Numbered from the stretch's first letter, positions 22,382-31,293 are shown. The stretch is 35,240 bases of DNA from CAYHSR01 sp043821725 (GCA_043821725.1 JBDRCM010000039.1:1-35240); one strand, 5' to 3'. The notes: a model not told the origin generated them from the letters alone. Numbers and translations are program-made.

Positions 22382-23593
22382 TTAAATTTTATATACTTGG
22401 TTTTTTAAAATCGTATAAGTCGGCCAGCCCTTCAATTTCCAGCCATTAAAAGGCGACCATTTGCACTTGGTTTTTAAATTTTCGTTTTTTACTTCTTTAA
22501 TTAAATTCAAGTCAACAATCACTTTGTCATTATTGTTTGTAAGGCCAAATATTTTATTGATATTGGTATGGGTTAACTCAACTATTTTTTCCAAAGTTAT
22601 TATTCCTTTATTATATGCGTCCAATAATAATGGCAAGCAAGTTTCTATACCAGGAACTCCGGAAGGTGACTGCAGATAGGGCGCATTTTTTTCCTGTAAA
22701 GTATGCGGGGCGTGGTCTGTGCCAATCGTGTCAATTACTCCATCATTTATGGCTTGCCACAATGCCCTGCAGTCGCTCGCAGTACGCAGAGGCGGGTTCA
22801 TTTGCGCTTTAGTACCCAATTTATTATAATGGCTTTCATCAAGAAACAGATGGTGAGGCGTTGCTTCAGCGTAAACTTTGATTCCTTTGTTCTTTGCCTG
22901 TTTAATAATTTCTATTTCTTCAGCAGTTGTTACATGGCAGATGTATAGTTTGGCGTCGTATTGTTTGGCAAGCTCAATAGCACGGCTCACGGCTTTTATT
23001 GCCGCTTGCCTGTGCCTGATTTTTGAATGATCCTGCACATTTGAATTTTTGTATTTTAATTGTTCATTTTTTATAATTTGTTCATCTTCAGCATGCACTG
23101 CCACCACAAGGCCGGATCGAGATGCCATTTGAAAAATTCGTGCTTGATCTTGTTTTTTATCAACCAAAAGGTCGCCGGTACTGGAGCCCATAAATATTTT
23201 TATGCCAACTATGTCTTTTTTTACGCTTTCGTAAATGTCCGCGTTGTTTGCTGTTGCACCCAAATACAGATGATAATTCAAAGCAATATCACAATCAAAG
23301 AGCTGTTTGTTGATAATGGATTTTTTTTCGTTCAATCCTGTTCGGTCAATAACGGAGGGATTATTATTAGGCATGTCAAAAACAGTTGTAACTCCGCCGG
23401 CAATGGTAGCTTGCGTGGCTGACATCCAATCTTCTTTGTGTTCTTGGCCGGGAACGCGAAAATGAACATGCGGGTCAATCAACGCCGGTATTATGGTTAA
23501 TGATGAGCCGTCAATGATCTTGTTATCCCCGTCATCAGCGTTAATTTCAACACTTTCGTCGTCAATTGTTTTAAGATTTCTAATTGAAGTCAT
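22382..23593 (-). CDS. pyrC: Dihydroorotase, class I
   Basis: A 403-residue amidohydrolase that closes carbamoyl-aspartate to dihydroorotate. Metal ligands are visible: HVH (42-44, in LIDPHVHFRVPGQEHKEDW), the Lys of VGIKIFMGSSTG (K132, expected to be carboxylated), VHAED, CHVTT and GTDHAPHT. The N-terminal small domain is shorter than in most class I enzymes. It starts 8 bases after pyrI. Length and motifs otherwise match Bacillus-type PyrC. Confidence 0.95.
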   Translation of the reverse strand: MTSIRNLKTIDDESVEINADDGDNKIIDGSSLTIIPALIDPHVHFRVPGQEHKEDWMSATQATIAGGVTTVFDMPNNNPSVIDRTGLNEKKSIINKQLFDCDIALNYHLYLGATANNADIYESVKKDIVGIKIFMGSSTGDLLVDKKQDQARIFQMASRSGLVVAVHAEDEQIIKNEQLKYKNSNVQDHSKIRHRQAAIKAVSRAIELAKQYDAKLYICHVTTAEEIEIIKQAKNKGIKVYAEATPHHLFLDESHYNKLGTKAQMNPPLRTASDCRALWQAINDGVIDTIGTDHAPHTLQEKNAPYLQSPSGVPGIETCLPLLLDAYNKGIITLEKIVELTHTNINKIFGLTNNNDKVIVDLNLIKEVKNENLKTKCKWSPFNGWKLKGWPTYTILKNQVYKI

Positions 23594-23601
23594 TTGGCAA
23601 A

Positions 23602-24099
23602 TCAGCTATTTTTATATTCTCTAATTTCGTCCTGCTTGAATATTTTTTCACAGTAGTAACATTGCATTTTCAGCTGGCCGTTTTTGGAAAGCACTTTAAA
23701 TACGGTATCCGTCTCATCATTGTTAGTAATGCATTTTGGATTGGGGCAGACAATAACATGCTCTATTAATTTTGGCATTTCAACTTTGAATTTTTTCGCC
23801 ACCTTATAGTTCCTGATTATATTGATAGTGGCTTGAGGCGCGAATATCGCCACTTTATTTATTTCCGTTGGTGTTAACTCTCTTTTTTCCACTTTGATGA
23901 TGTCTTTGTATTTAAGCCCCTTGCTTGAAAAATTCATTCCAACTGATACTATTTTATTGTCAGCTGATAAGTTTAAAAGCTGAATTATTTTAAGAGCCGA
24001 TCCGGCTTGTATATGGTCAATCACTGTCCCTTCTTTAATCGCGAAAACGCGGAAAGCGCGAAGTCCTTTAGGCGGTTTTTGTTTCATATTTTTTTGCAA
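23602..24099 (-). CDS. pyrI: Aspartate carbamoyltransferase regulatory subunit
   Basis: A 165-residue subunit of the two-protein ATCase. The allosteric nucleotide domain covers about 12-105 (RVFAIKEGTVIDHIQAG, VGMNFSSK). The zinc domain that docks on PyrB has C118, C123, C147 and C150 (CPNPKC, CYYC). In the known enterobacterial and archaeal complexes CTP inhibits and ATP activates through this chain, so feedback control of the pathway is likely. It follows pyrB by 57 bases. An alternative ATG four codons in (MKQKPPKG) is possible. Confidence 0.94.
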   Translation of the reverse strand: MQKNMKQKPPKGLRAFRVFAIKEGTVIDHIQAGSALKIIQLLNLSADNKIVSVGMNFSSKGLKYKDIIKVEKRELTPTEINKVAIFAPQATINIIRNYKVAKKFKVEMPKLIEHVIVCPNPKCITNNDETDTVFKVLSKNGQLKMQCYYCEKIFKQDEIREYKNS

Positions 24100-24156
24100 A
24101 TAGTAATTAGAATTATTTTAATGAACAATGGTGCAACAGAGCGACGAGTGATGAAT

Positions 24157-25080
24157 TCATTTAAGTTTTCCCAGAACCAACCCGAGCAAAGCTTGGCGAA
24201 CGTAAAGACCGTTTTCCGCTTGTTCAAAATAATAGGCGTATTTTGTTTTATCCACGTCAGTGGATATTTCATTGACTCGCGGAAGAGGGTGCAGCACTTT
24301 TAAGTTTGTCCTGGCTTTTTCAAGCATTTTCGCGTTTAGTATAAATGTATTTTTAACCCGCTCATATTCCATTGGATCGGCAAACCGCTCTTTTTGTATT
24401 CTTGTCATGTAAAGTATATCAACTTTGTTGATAATATTTTCAATCTTGTCGTGAAAAGAATATTTTATTTTATTGTTTTTTAATTCTTCGCAAATATAGT
24501 CAGGCATTTGCAATGATTCCGGCGCGACAAAATACAATCTGGCGTTAAAATGCGATAGCGCCTGCGCCAAAGAATGGACTGTCCGGCCGTATTTTAGGTC
24601 GCCTGCCATGGCAATATTTAAACCCTCCAATTTTTTTTGACATTCCCGGATTGTAAATAAATCAAGCAGTGTTTGCGTAGGATGCTGGTTGGCGCCGTCT
24701 CCGCCGTTTATAACGGGTTTGTCTGTTGATTCAGCGGCCCTTCTTGCAGATCCTTCAATTGGATGGCGCATAGCTATTACATCAACATACTGCCCGATAA
24801 TCCGCATTGAGTCGTAAATTGATTCTCCTTTTTTTGCTGAAGTGACGCCTGCGTCTGCAAATCCGACTACTTCGCCTCCGAGGCGCTCCATTGCGGTTTC
24901 AAAAGACAGGCGGGTGCGGGTTGAAGGCTCAAAAAAACAGCTTCCCATTACTTTGTTTTTTAATAAATTTGGTTGCTGTTTTTGTTTGAGTGACTTAGCG
25001 TGCTTAAGCACGTCCAGAACTTCCAGCTTGGTTAGGTCTGATATGGATATAATATCTCTGTTATTAAAATTTTGTGGCAT
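24157..25080 (-). CDS. pyrB: Aspartate carbamoyltransferase catalytic subunit
   Basis: A 307-residue transcarbamoylase for the first committed step of pyrimidine synthesis. Motifs: PSTRTRLSFE (52-61), the flexible loop lysine in TSAKKGES (about 80-87), MRHPIEGSARRAAE, ANQHPTQTLLDLFTI, GDLKYGRTVHSL and HPLPRVNEI. These follow the PyrI-dependent class found in E. coli and archaea. It is first in the pyr operon, preceded by a leader of about 110 bases with a terminator-like hairpin. Confidence 0.96.
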   Translation of the reverse strand: MPQNFNNRDIISISDLTKLEVLDVLKHAKSLKQKQQPNLLKNKVMGSCFFEPSTRTRLSFETAMERLGGEVVGFADAGVTSAKKGESIYDSMRIIGQYVDVIAMRHPIEGSARRAAESTDKPVINGGDGANQHPTQTLLDLFTIRECQKKLEGLNIAMAGDLKYGRTVHSLAQALSHFNARLYFVAPESLQMPDYICEELKNNKIKYSFHDKIENIINKVDILYMTRIQKERFADPMEYERVKNTFILNAKMLEKARTNLKVLHPLPRVNEISTDVDKTKYAYYFEQAENGLYVRQALLGLVLGKLK

Positions 25081-25124
25081 ATTTTTTTTAAGTTGATTAT
25101 TTAGTCAAAATTAATGAAAAGTTA

Positions 25125-25153
25125 TAAAAAAGGCCACTCCTTACGGAGTGGCC
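25125..25153 (-). terminator. Terminator in the pyr leader
   Basis: GGCCACTCC (25145-25153 read on the minus strand) and GGAGTGGCC (25132-25140) form a 9-bp stem with a 4-base loop, followed by six Ts. It is downstream of a promoter (25193-25221) and upstream of pyrB, so it may be an attenuator; it also terminates read-through from gatB. Confidence 0.85.
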
Positions 25154-25192
25154 GATTATTAGTTGGATAGTTCGGTTGTGCTGAAAAGTTTG

Positions 25193-25221
25193 ATTATCAT
25201 AAGTTTAATACAGTCTATCAA
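25193..25221 (-). promoter_or_regulatory. Promoter of the pyr operon
   Basis: TTGATA (25216-25221), 17-base spacer, GATAAT (25193-25198) on the minus strand. A second overlapping candidate (TTGACC then TAGACT, also 17 apart) lies just upstream. Both are before the leader hairpin. Confidence 0.5.
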
Positions 25222-25278
25222 ATTGGGCGCGCGAGGTCAAACATTAAGTTATCCACATAATGTTTTCGCTTATTCTGA

Positions 25279-26844
25279 CTAAATTTTCACTATTTTTTCT
25301 TTAAGCATTTTTTCAATCACAATTGGATCGGCGCCTCCCTCGGTTGCTTTCATGGCCATGCCTATTAAGAAGCGCATTGTTTGTTCCTTTCCGGCTTTGT
25401 ACTGCTCTATTTGAACGGGATAATTTTTAATTATTTGATCAACCACTTTTTCCAGTTGTACTTCATCTCTTATTTGGCCGTATCCTTTTTCTTCCATTAT
25501 ATGAGTTGGGTCTTTGTCAGAATTGCTGTCCAGCATTTCCTGCAGAATTTTGAGAGCGTTTGTTGAATTTACGCGCTTGGCGTCAATAAGACAAATAAGT
25601 TCGGCAAAGTTTTCTTCTTTTATTTTCAAATCAGCTATGTTCATCTTTTTTTCAGCCATTAAACCCATTAGCTTGCTGGTAAGCCAGCCGCCGCAAAGTC
25701 GGGCGATCTCTTTTTTAACATTGATCTGCTCAACAGCCCCGCGCTTTTTTGATTTTGTTTCCGGCAAATTTTCCAGCCAGTCCTCAAGCTCGCTCATAAC
25801 ATTTTCAGCATAAGCTGTCCATTGCTTGTCAGCGGTAAGAATATACGCGTCTGATTCTGAAAATCCGAATTCCTGCTCAAAACGCTTGCGATTTTCTTGT
25901 GGCAGAGTTATTGCCAGCAGGTCATTTTTTGAAATTTCAATCGGATTGAATGGAGGAATGTCCGGCTCTGGAAAATATCTGTAGTCAGCTGAAGTTTCTT
26001 TATTGCGTTGCCATACTGTTTTTTGCTGCTTATCATCCCATCCGCGCGTTTGTTGCAGCCATTTTTCTCCTTTTTCAATCATTTTTATTTGGCGCTCTAT
26101 CTCATATTTTATTCCTTTTTCAATATTTCTAAATGAATTTATGTTTTTTAACTCAACTTTAGAATTCAATTCGCACCCGCTGATTGGAGAAAAACTGTTG
26201 CCCTTTATCTTTATTTTATCGGTTTCCTGCACGGAAACATTGGCCTCGCAGCGCATGTGTCCTTTTTCCATGTCAGCATCGCTCACTTCCAAATAGCGAA
26301 AAATTAACTGGAGTTCTTGGCAGTATTTTTTTGCTTCAGTTGCGCTTCTTATATCCGGCTCAGACACGATTTCCACAAGTGGAATGCCGGCTCGGTTAAA
26401 ATCAACAAGTGTATTTCCGATTTTGTCATGAATTAGCTTGGCTGTGTCTTCTTCAAGATGGACTCTTGTTATGTTGATTATTGCTTTTTCGCGCGCATTT
26501 TCTTCAAGCTTGAAATCAAGTCCAATTTTGCCACGATTTCCTATTGGCTGGTCATACTGGGAAATTTGGTATCCTTTTGGCAGGTCAGGATAAAAATAGT
26601 TTTTGCGGTCAAATTTGCTTTGCTTTGCAATTTCACATTTTAGCATTTTCGCGATTTTAGCGGTCCAAATTATAGCTTTCTTGTTTGGAACCGGAAGAGT
26701 GCCCGGATGTGCAAGGCATATTTCGCATACATTTACATTGGGCTCATTTTCATCCGGATTATTTTTGCACGCGCAAAACATCTTGCTGTCTGTTTTCAGT
26801 TCAACATGAATTTCAACCCCTATTATTGGTGTGTATTTGTTCAT
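25279..26844 (-). CDS. gatB: Aspartyl/glutamyl-tRNA amidotransferase subunit B
   Basis: A 521-residue subunit that activates misacylated Glu-tRNA-Gln/Asp-tRNA-Asn for amidation. The N-terminal catalytic domain begins IIGVEIHVELKTDSKMFC. Zinc ligands C24, C26, C40 and C43 are visible (FCAC, CEIC). YFYPDLPKGYQISQYDQPI and ADYRYFPEPDIPP are family signatures. The C-terminal GatB/Yqey tail (from about 375) binds the tRNA elbow. The C-terminal part is slightly longer than usual (insert near 345-375, SKKRGAVEQINVKKE). gatA and gatC are not in the window. It is last in the minus-strand dNTP operon. Confidence 0.96.
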   Translation of the reverse strand: MNKYTPIIGVEIHVELKTDSKMFCACKNNPDENEPNVNVCEICLAHPGTLPVPNKKAIIWTAKIAKMLKCEIAKQSKFDRKNYFYPDLPKGYQISQYDQPIGNRGKIGLDFKLEENAREKAIINITRVHLEEDTAKLIHDKIGNTLVDFNRAGIPLVEIVSEPDIRSATEAKKYCQELQLIFRYLEVSDADMEKGHMRCEANVSVQETDKIKIKGNSFSPISGCELNSKVELKNINSFRNIEKGIKYEIERQIKMIEKGEKWLQQTRGWDDKQQKTVWQRNKETSADYRYFPEPDIPPFNPIEISKNDLLAITLPQENRKRFEQEFGFSESDAYILTADKQWTAYAENVMSELEDWLENLPETKSKKRGAVEQINVKKEIARLCGGWLTSKLMGLMAEKKMNIADLKIKEENFAELICLIDAKRVNSTNALKILQEMLDSNSDKDPTHIMEEKGYGQIRDEVQLEKVVDQIIKNYPVQIEQYKAGKEQTMRFLIGMAMKATEGGADPIVIEKMLKEKIVKI

Positions 26845-26904
26845 AAAAAATGAAGCGCTTGTAAAAAGTCCGCAAATATGACATAAATCGCAACAGTATT
26901 GGTT

Positions 26905-27657
26905 TTATTCTTTTTGTTTTGTTTCAACCGGATTTTTCTTGGCGTTCATATATAATATTATCACTGCAGTGGTTGTTAGCGGAGTGATGATAACATTAAA
27001 TAGCGAATTTAAGAATCCCGTAGTTACTGACATCCACAAGCCTCGTTCAAGGAAAAATAGCAGGAAATATTCAGTTGCGCTTTCAACAATGATTATCGCA
27101 ATAATGAATATCAAAGCAGGTGCGAATAAACGATAGACAATTCCAAACCATCTGCCCTTGACCAACTCCTTGCTTTTGGCCAGCGCTTCCATCCCTTTTT
27201 TATTTTCCAGCACCACTTCATATGATACAAAGGCATACCAAATACTGAAAATAATTCCGGGTATTATAAATAGGATTGTTCCGCCGATTATGATAAGAAT
27301 GGCTATGGCAGATGTCCAAATCACCGGCCACATCAGATGGCTGTTGCTTCCAAGAAGCTCCTTCCAATTTATTGGCTGGGTTTTTTTATCATTCAAGAAT
27401 TTATGAATAAGCTGAACAAGCGATATTGACACCCATAAACTGAAAAGCATGCTTAAGACAAATACAGCTAAAACTATCAAACTACTTATAAATTTGGAAG
27501 AGCTGATGATTACGGAAAGGTAGAGCGATACGATGCTTATTGTTGCAATGGCGATGTATGGTACTAAAAGCAGTATTAAGTACGGCAGAAAATCACGCCA
27601 CTTTTCCTGATACAGCTTCAAACTTTGCTTGATAATTTCCATTGGTCTTATGAGCAT
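26905..27657 (-). CDS. Multi-pass membrane protein of unknown function
   Basis: A 250-residue protein with an amphipathic N-terminus (IKQSLKLYQEKWRDF) and about six hydrophobic stretches near 25-52, 57-82, 108-135, 140-150, 178-200 and 210-238. The loop GMEALAKSKELVKGRWFGIVYRL is characteristic of the membrane domain seen near glycerophosphodiester phosphodiesterases and in related uncharacterised CPR proteins. This is a layout resemblance only. It lies in the dNTP operon between tmk and gatB, with no obvious functional link. Confidence 0.7.
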   Translation of the reverse strand: MLIRPMEIIKQSLKLYQEKWRDFLPYLILLLVPYIAIATISIVSLYLSVIISSSKFISSLIVLAVFVLSMLFSLWVSISLVQLIHKFLNDKKTQPINWKELLGSNSHLMWPVIWTSAIAILIIIGGTILFIIPGIIFSIWYAFVSYEVVLENKKGMEALAKSKELVKGRWFGIVYRLFAPALIFIIAIIIVESATEYFLLFFLERGLWMSVTTGFLNSLFNVIITPLTTTAVIILYMNAKKNPVETKQKE

Positions 27658-27698
27658 ATGTTTACGATTAATTTAATTGATAGTTTGATTGGCGCAGT

Positions 27699-28406
27699 TT
27701 ATGTATTTATAATATCACGCAAAAATGTTATTGCGTTATTATTCATTATATCAATTTTTACGTTTGCTGACAAATAATGTATTTTACAGCCACGCGATTC
27801 AAATATGCTTTTAAAATCATCAGACATAAATTTTTCAGCAAGTTTTTTTTGAAATTCTATTTTTTCAAACAAAGAATCATCATTTTTGTCGGATCTTGCC
27901 ATTAAGCGGGCGCCTGCTTCCTCAGGGTCAATGTCCATAATTACCAGATGTTCCGGGCAGTGTTTTAAAGCGAGTTGATTTCCCAGAAGATCGCAAACGG
28001 CATTCATAGTGAGCGTTGGATCATGAAGCGGCTGGTAAACAAGCGAACTGCTGATCCCACGATCCTGAATTATGAATTTGTCTTGCTTAAGCAGTGGGAC
28101 AATAATACGGTTGTAGAGCACTAAACGGTCAAGCGAATATGCTTGGGCAATAGCAATTGGCGGGTAGTTGGTATTTTTTGCAATCAGTTCATCGCGGATA
28201 ACGCTTCCCACTCCGCAGTATGTTGGCTCGCAACTTAAAATAAAGTCATAGGCGCGAGTTTCTTCCAATTTTGGATATTGTTTTTTCTCCTGCCAATATT
28301 TTTGCAAATCAAAAACCGCATTGCCGCTGTTTGCAAGATGACTTTTCCACGCTCGCATAACTGTGCTTTTACCGCTTCCGTCTATTCCGTCTAACATTAT
28401 AAACAT
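27699..28406 (-). CDS. tmk: Thymidylate kinase
   Basis: A 235-residue P-loop kinase, dTMP to dTDP. The P-loop is GIDGSGKST (7-15). The DRG motif is in IIQDRGISSSLVYQ, SLDRLVLYN is near 97, and the LID region is ARLMARSDKNDDSLFE. The LID starts with an Arg. A longer segment between the P-loop and SCEPT (about 20 residues extra) makes it somewhat larger than E. coli Tmk. It follows folA and thyA in the same operon, a consistent position for finishing dTTP synthesis. Confidence 0.87.
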   Translation of the reverse strand: MFIMLDGIDGSGKSTVMRAWKSHLANSGNAVFDLQKYWQEKKQYPKLEETRAYDFILSCEPTYCGVGSVIRDELIAKNTNYPPIAIAQAYSLDRLVLYNRIIVPLLKQDKFIIQDRGISSSLVYQPLHDPTLTMNAVCDLLGNQLALKHCPEHLVIMDIDPEEAGARLMARSDKNDDSLFEKIEFQKKLAEKFMSDDFKSIFESRGCKIHYLSANVKIDIMNNNAITFLRDIINT

Positions 28407-28434
28407 AATAAAAATTTAGTGGCGTTTGATGTTG

Positions 28435-28917
28435 TTAAATCCGCGATTTAATTCTTGAATATTTAACAAATGAAAATTTGTCATAATCTTCGCGTTTTAT
28501 CTCTTTCCATTCATTTTTTTTAATTAAAGGGAAAAAAGCGTCCCCATCTATTTTTTTATGGATATGCGTAATGTAAAGAGTATCTGCCAGATTTATCGTC
28601 TGCTCATACACGGTAGCTCCTCCTATTACAAAAATATCTTCATTTTGGTGCTTGGCAATGGCGCTTTTCACATTATTGCAAACTTCAACATCATGGACGT
28701 TGTATTTTGCGTTTCTGGTGAGGACAATATTTGTCCTGTTTGGAAGAGGATGACCAAGATATCCAAGGATTGATTCAAATGTCTTGCGTCCCATCAGAAC
28801 TGTTTTATTGGCAGTGATTTTTTTAAATTGCTTAAGATCTTCAGGTATGTGCCATGGCAATTTATTGTTTTTACCTATGCAGTTGTTGTCGGCGATTGCC
28901 GCGATTATAGCGATCAT
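28435..28917 (-). CDS. folA: Dihydrofolate reductase
   Basis: A 160-residue reductase that regenerates tetrahydrofolate used up by ThyA. IAAIADNNCIGKNNKLPWHIPEDLKQFK carries the substrate Asp/Glu position and the Met20-type loop, VLMGRKTFESI and VIGGATVYEQ are the NADPH contacts, and the C-terminal strand reads FVKYSR. It is 3 bases after thyA in the operon. Confidence 0.96.
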   Translation of the reverse strand: MIAIIAAIADNNCIGKNNKLPWHIPEDLKQFKKITANKTVLMGRKTFESILGYLGHPLPNRTNIVLTRNAKYNVHDVEVCNNVKSAIAKHQNEDIFVIGGATVYEQTINLADTLYITHIHKKIDGDAFFPLIKKNEWKEIKREDYDKFSFVKYSRIKSRI

Positions 28918-28920
28918 ATT

Positions 28921-29793
28921 TTAGACGGCTATTTCAAATGTGATTCTTGGATAGCTTTCATATTCAAACAGTTTGGTGTCTTCGGATTTCCACTCAAATA
29001 TGGAATTGAAATTGTCAGTGGATATCTTTGGAAGGGGATATTTTTCAGGATCTCTTGTAAGTTGTTCTTTTGCTCCCTCAATATGATTGAGATATATGTG
29101 CGTATCGCCGAGAAATCCAACCAACCGTCCTTCATCCAGCCCGCATTCTTTGGCAAGCAGATGAAGAAGCGTGGCATAACTGGCAATATTGAACGGCAGG
29201 CCCAGCATCACATCAACTGAGCGCTGGCTCCATAGCAGGTTAAGTTGGTTGTTAGTTACTATTGCTTGGAATAAATAATGGCATGGAGGCAGAGCCATTT
29301 GTGAAAGCTGGCACGGATTCCATGCAGATACTATCATACGCCTGTCATTTGGGTTTGTCTTCAGGGTTTGAACCAGGTTTTTCAATTGGTCTATGCCTTG
29401 TCCGCTGTAATCGTTGTCCCAATGTTTGTATTGGGCGTTAAAATGCCGCCATTGAAATCCATAAATTGGGCCAAGATCCCGCTCTTCAGCCATTTTTTTT
29501 TTAATTTCTAAATCATGCGAGTATTTTACTTTGTTTGGCGAGCACCATTCATCCCATATATGATTTTTGTTGTCTTGAAGCCATTTTTTATCTGTAATTC
29601 CTTTAATAAAAAATTCCAACTCTGTTTTGATAAGCCGGAAAGGCATTTTTTTTGTTGTCAATAACGGAAAGCCCGAATTCATGTCGTGCTCGAACATTAC
29701 TCCTGCCATGGATATTGCGCCAACCCCGGTTCTATCTTTTTTTTGCTCGCCGTTGTCAAGCACTTTTTTTATAATTTCAAGATATTGCTTCAT
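28921..29793 (-). CDS. thyA: Thymidylate synthase (ThyA)
   Basis: A 290-residue folate-dependent enzyme that methylates dUMP to dTMP. KDRTGVGAIS near 20, the active-site Cys in ALPPCHYLFQ (about residue 168), SQRSVDVMLGLPFNIASYA and GDTHIYLNH are all standard. It pairs with folA, as expected for ThyA rather than ThyX. A short insert (about 95-110, KKKMAEERDLGPIYG) follows the usual pattern. It lies 21 bases after dut. Confidence 0.97.
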   Translation of the reverse strand: MKQYLEIIKKVLDNGEQKKDRTGVGAISMAGVMFEHDMNSGFPLLTTKKMPFRLIKTELEFFIKGITDKKWLQDNKNHIWDEWCSPNKVKYSHDLEIKKKMAEERDLGPIYGFQWRHFNAQYKHWDNDYSGQGIDQLKNLVQTLKTNPNDRRMIVSAWNPCQLSQMALPPCHYLFQAIVTNNQLNLLWSQRSVDVMLGLPFNIASYATLLHLLAKECGLDEGRLVGFLGDTHIYLNHIEGAKEQLTRDPEKYPLPKISTDNFNSIFEWKSEDTKLFEYESYPRITFEIAV

Positions 29794-29814
29794 ATGATTT
29801 TATCAGCTTGAAGT

Positions 29815-30234
29815 TTATCGGCCTGTACTGCCAAAACGTCCGTGTCCTCTGTCTGTTTCTGAAAGCTCATCAACTTCAATTAATTCGGCCGTTATAACAG
29901 GAAGAATTAAAAGCTGGGCGATTTTGTCGTTTTTTTCAACTTTATACGGCGTGCTTCCCAAATTTATTAATTGTATCATATATTCGCCCCTATATCCTGA
30001 ATCCACAACCCCGCCCATTGTATGCAAGCATTTGTTTGCCATTCCTCCTTTGTCTTTTACCACTGCCACGAAATTGTCTGGAAATTCAAGCGCAAATCCC
30101 AAGGCAAACACTTTTTTTTCTCCAGGTTTAATCTCATAATCTTCCAATGAATAAAGATCAAGGCCTGCATCGCCCGGAAGGGCATAATCAGGAATAATGG
30201 CTTTGCTGTCCAGTTTTTTTATTTTTATTTGCAT
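29815..30234 (-). CDS. dut: Deoxyuridine triphosphatase (dUTPase)
   Basis: A 139-residue trimeric dUTPase that keeps uracil out of DNA and supplies dUMP to ThyA. Motif 1 PGDAGLDLYS (20-29), motif 3 GGVVDSGYRGEY (about 74-85), motif 4 near KNDKIAQLLILP, and motif 5 RGHGRFGSTG at the C-terminus. Motif 2 reads KDKGGMANK where most members have PRSGLA, so the usual Arg-Ser is missing. It overlaps the P-loop kinase gene by 10 bases. Confidence 0.92.
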   Translation of the reverse strand: MQIKIKKLDSKAIIPDYALPGDAGLDLYSLEDYEIKPGEKKVFALGFALEFPDNFVAVVKDKGGMANKCLHTMGGVVDSGYRGEYMIQLINLGSTPYKVEKNDKIAQLLILPVITAELIEVDELSETDRGHGRFGSTGR

Positions 30235-30776
30235 ACTTTATCTATTATGTCGTCAACTTGCCGGAAAAGTTCAGGCATGGATTTATTGTTGTCTATTGTA
30301 TAGTCGGCCAGCAGTGCTATTTCATCAATCTTTTTTTCCGGCTCTTTTTCATCTTGTTCAAGAAATTGTTGCCAGCTTTTGTCTTTGTCGTCAGTATTTT
30401 CCTTCCTTCCCGTAAGCCGGTCATATCGAGTTTGTTGGTCAGCTGATATTGATACTATATGGAAATTGTCCAGATTTTTTAAGTTTTTAATATCGCTTGG
30501 CCTGCGCACGCCTTCGGTTATAATCAGCCGGCTTGATGAATTTTTTACATCTTCAGCCAGCACTTTGGACATTATGTCGTCTCCAAAATTTTGGCGCAAA
30601 GCAGATGAGATTGTCTGCAAGTTTGCGCGATTTTCAGGCAGGCGCATTCTTTTGAGAACATCTCGAAGCATATCAGAGAACCTGAACGAAACTGCCGAGT
30701 GCTTGGATATGAGATAGTCGGTTACAGTTGTCTTGCCTGACGCAATTCTGCCAACAATTCCTATAATTATCTTCAT
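30225..30776 (-). CDS. P-loop kinase, probable deoxynucleotide/CoA-type kinase
   Basis: A 183-residue nucleotide kinase fold. The P-loop is GRIASGKTT (9-17), SFRFSDMLRDVL is the substrate strand/helix, IITEGVRRPSDIKNL near 88 is a Walker B region, and RYDRLTGRKENTDD near 117 is a LID-like region. It resembles the dephospho-CoA kinase/deoxynucleoside monophosphate kinase group. Its place between dCMP deaminase and dut favours a dNMP substrate; this is inference from position. It is 3 bases after the deaminase gene. Confidence 0.7.
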   Translation of the reverse strand: MKIIIGIVGRIASGKTTVTDYLISKHSAVSFRFSDMLRDVLKRMRLPENRANLQTISSALRQNFGDDIMSKVLAEDVKNSSSRLIITEGVRRPSDIKNLKNLDNFHIVSISADQQTRYDRLTGRKENTDDKDKSWQQFLEQDEKEPEKKIDEIALLADYTIDNNKSMPELFRQVDDIIDKVCK

Positions 30777-30779
30777 AAT

Positions 30780-31241
30780 CTATTGGTTTGAGATATATTG
30801 ACGGTATTTTACGCCTGTGGCATCAAACATTCTGCGCGCGGCTATGCAGGTCTCATCATCACGGTATTTGTCGCTTTGGAAAATAACTTCAGATATGCGA
30901 TTCTGAATGAGAGTTTTAGCGCATTCATTGCAAGGGAAAAGAGTGCAGTAAATCTTGCAGTTTTTTGTTGAATTATTGGCGTTGTAAACGGCGTTTTCTT
31001 CAGCATGACACACATAGGCGTATTTAGTTTCAGATAGTTTGCCTTCACGATTCCATGGAAATTTATCATTTTCAATTCCGCGCGGCATTCCATTATAGCC
31101 AAGACCGACAACTATGTTGTCAGAATCAACTATAACAGCGCCGGCTTGGGTTGAAGGATCTTTTGAACGCTGGGCAATCACATGCGCAATGCGCATAAAA
31201 CATTCGTCCCAGCTTATGAAGTTATGGCGTGGTTGTTGCAT
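30780..31241 (-). CDS. dCMP deaminase
   Basis: A 153-residue zinc deaminase converting dCMP to dUMP. The zinc site is H79-A-E81 (CHAEENAVYNA) with C104 and C107 (FPCNECAKTL). DPSTQAGAVIVD and GYNGMPRGIEND are characteristic of the dCMP deaminase/ComEB group rather than cytidine or tRNA adenosine deaminases. It is the first gene of the dTMP operon, about 17 bases from the predicted transcription start. Confidence 0.93.
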   Translation of the reverse strand: MQQPRHNFISWDECFMRIAHVIAQRSKDPSTQAGAVIVDSDNIVVGLGYNGMPRGIENDKFPWNREGKLSETKYAYVCHAEENAVYNANNSTKNCKIYCTLFPCNECAKTLIQNRISEVIFQSDKYRDDETCIAARRMFDATGVKYRQYISNQ

Positions 31242-31264
31242 ATTTTAGGTTTATCATTTATGCC

Positions 31265-31293
31265 ATTATATCAGCCAAAAAAAGTTTTGCCAA
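31265..31293 (-). promoter_or_regulatory. Promoter of the dTMP operon
   Basis: TTGGCA (31288-31293), 17-base spacer, extended -10 TGATATAAT with TATAAT at 31265-31270, minus strand. The -35 lies inside the arm of a hairpin. Confidence 0.7.
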
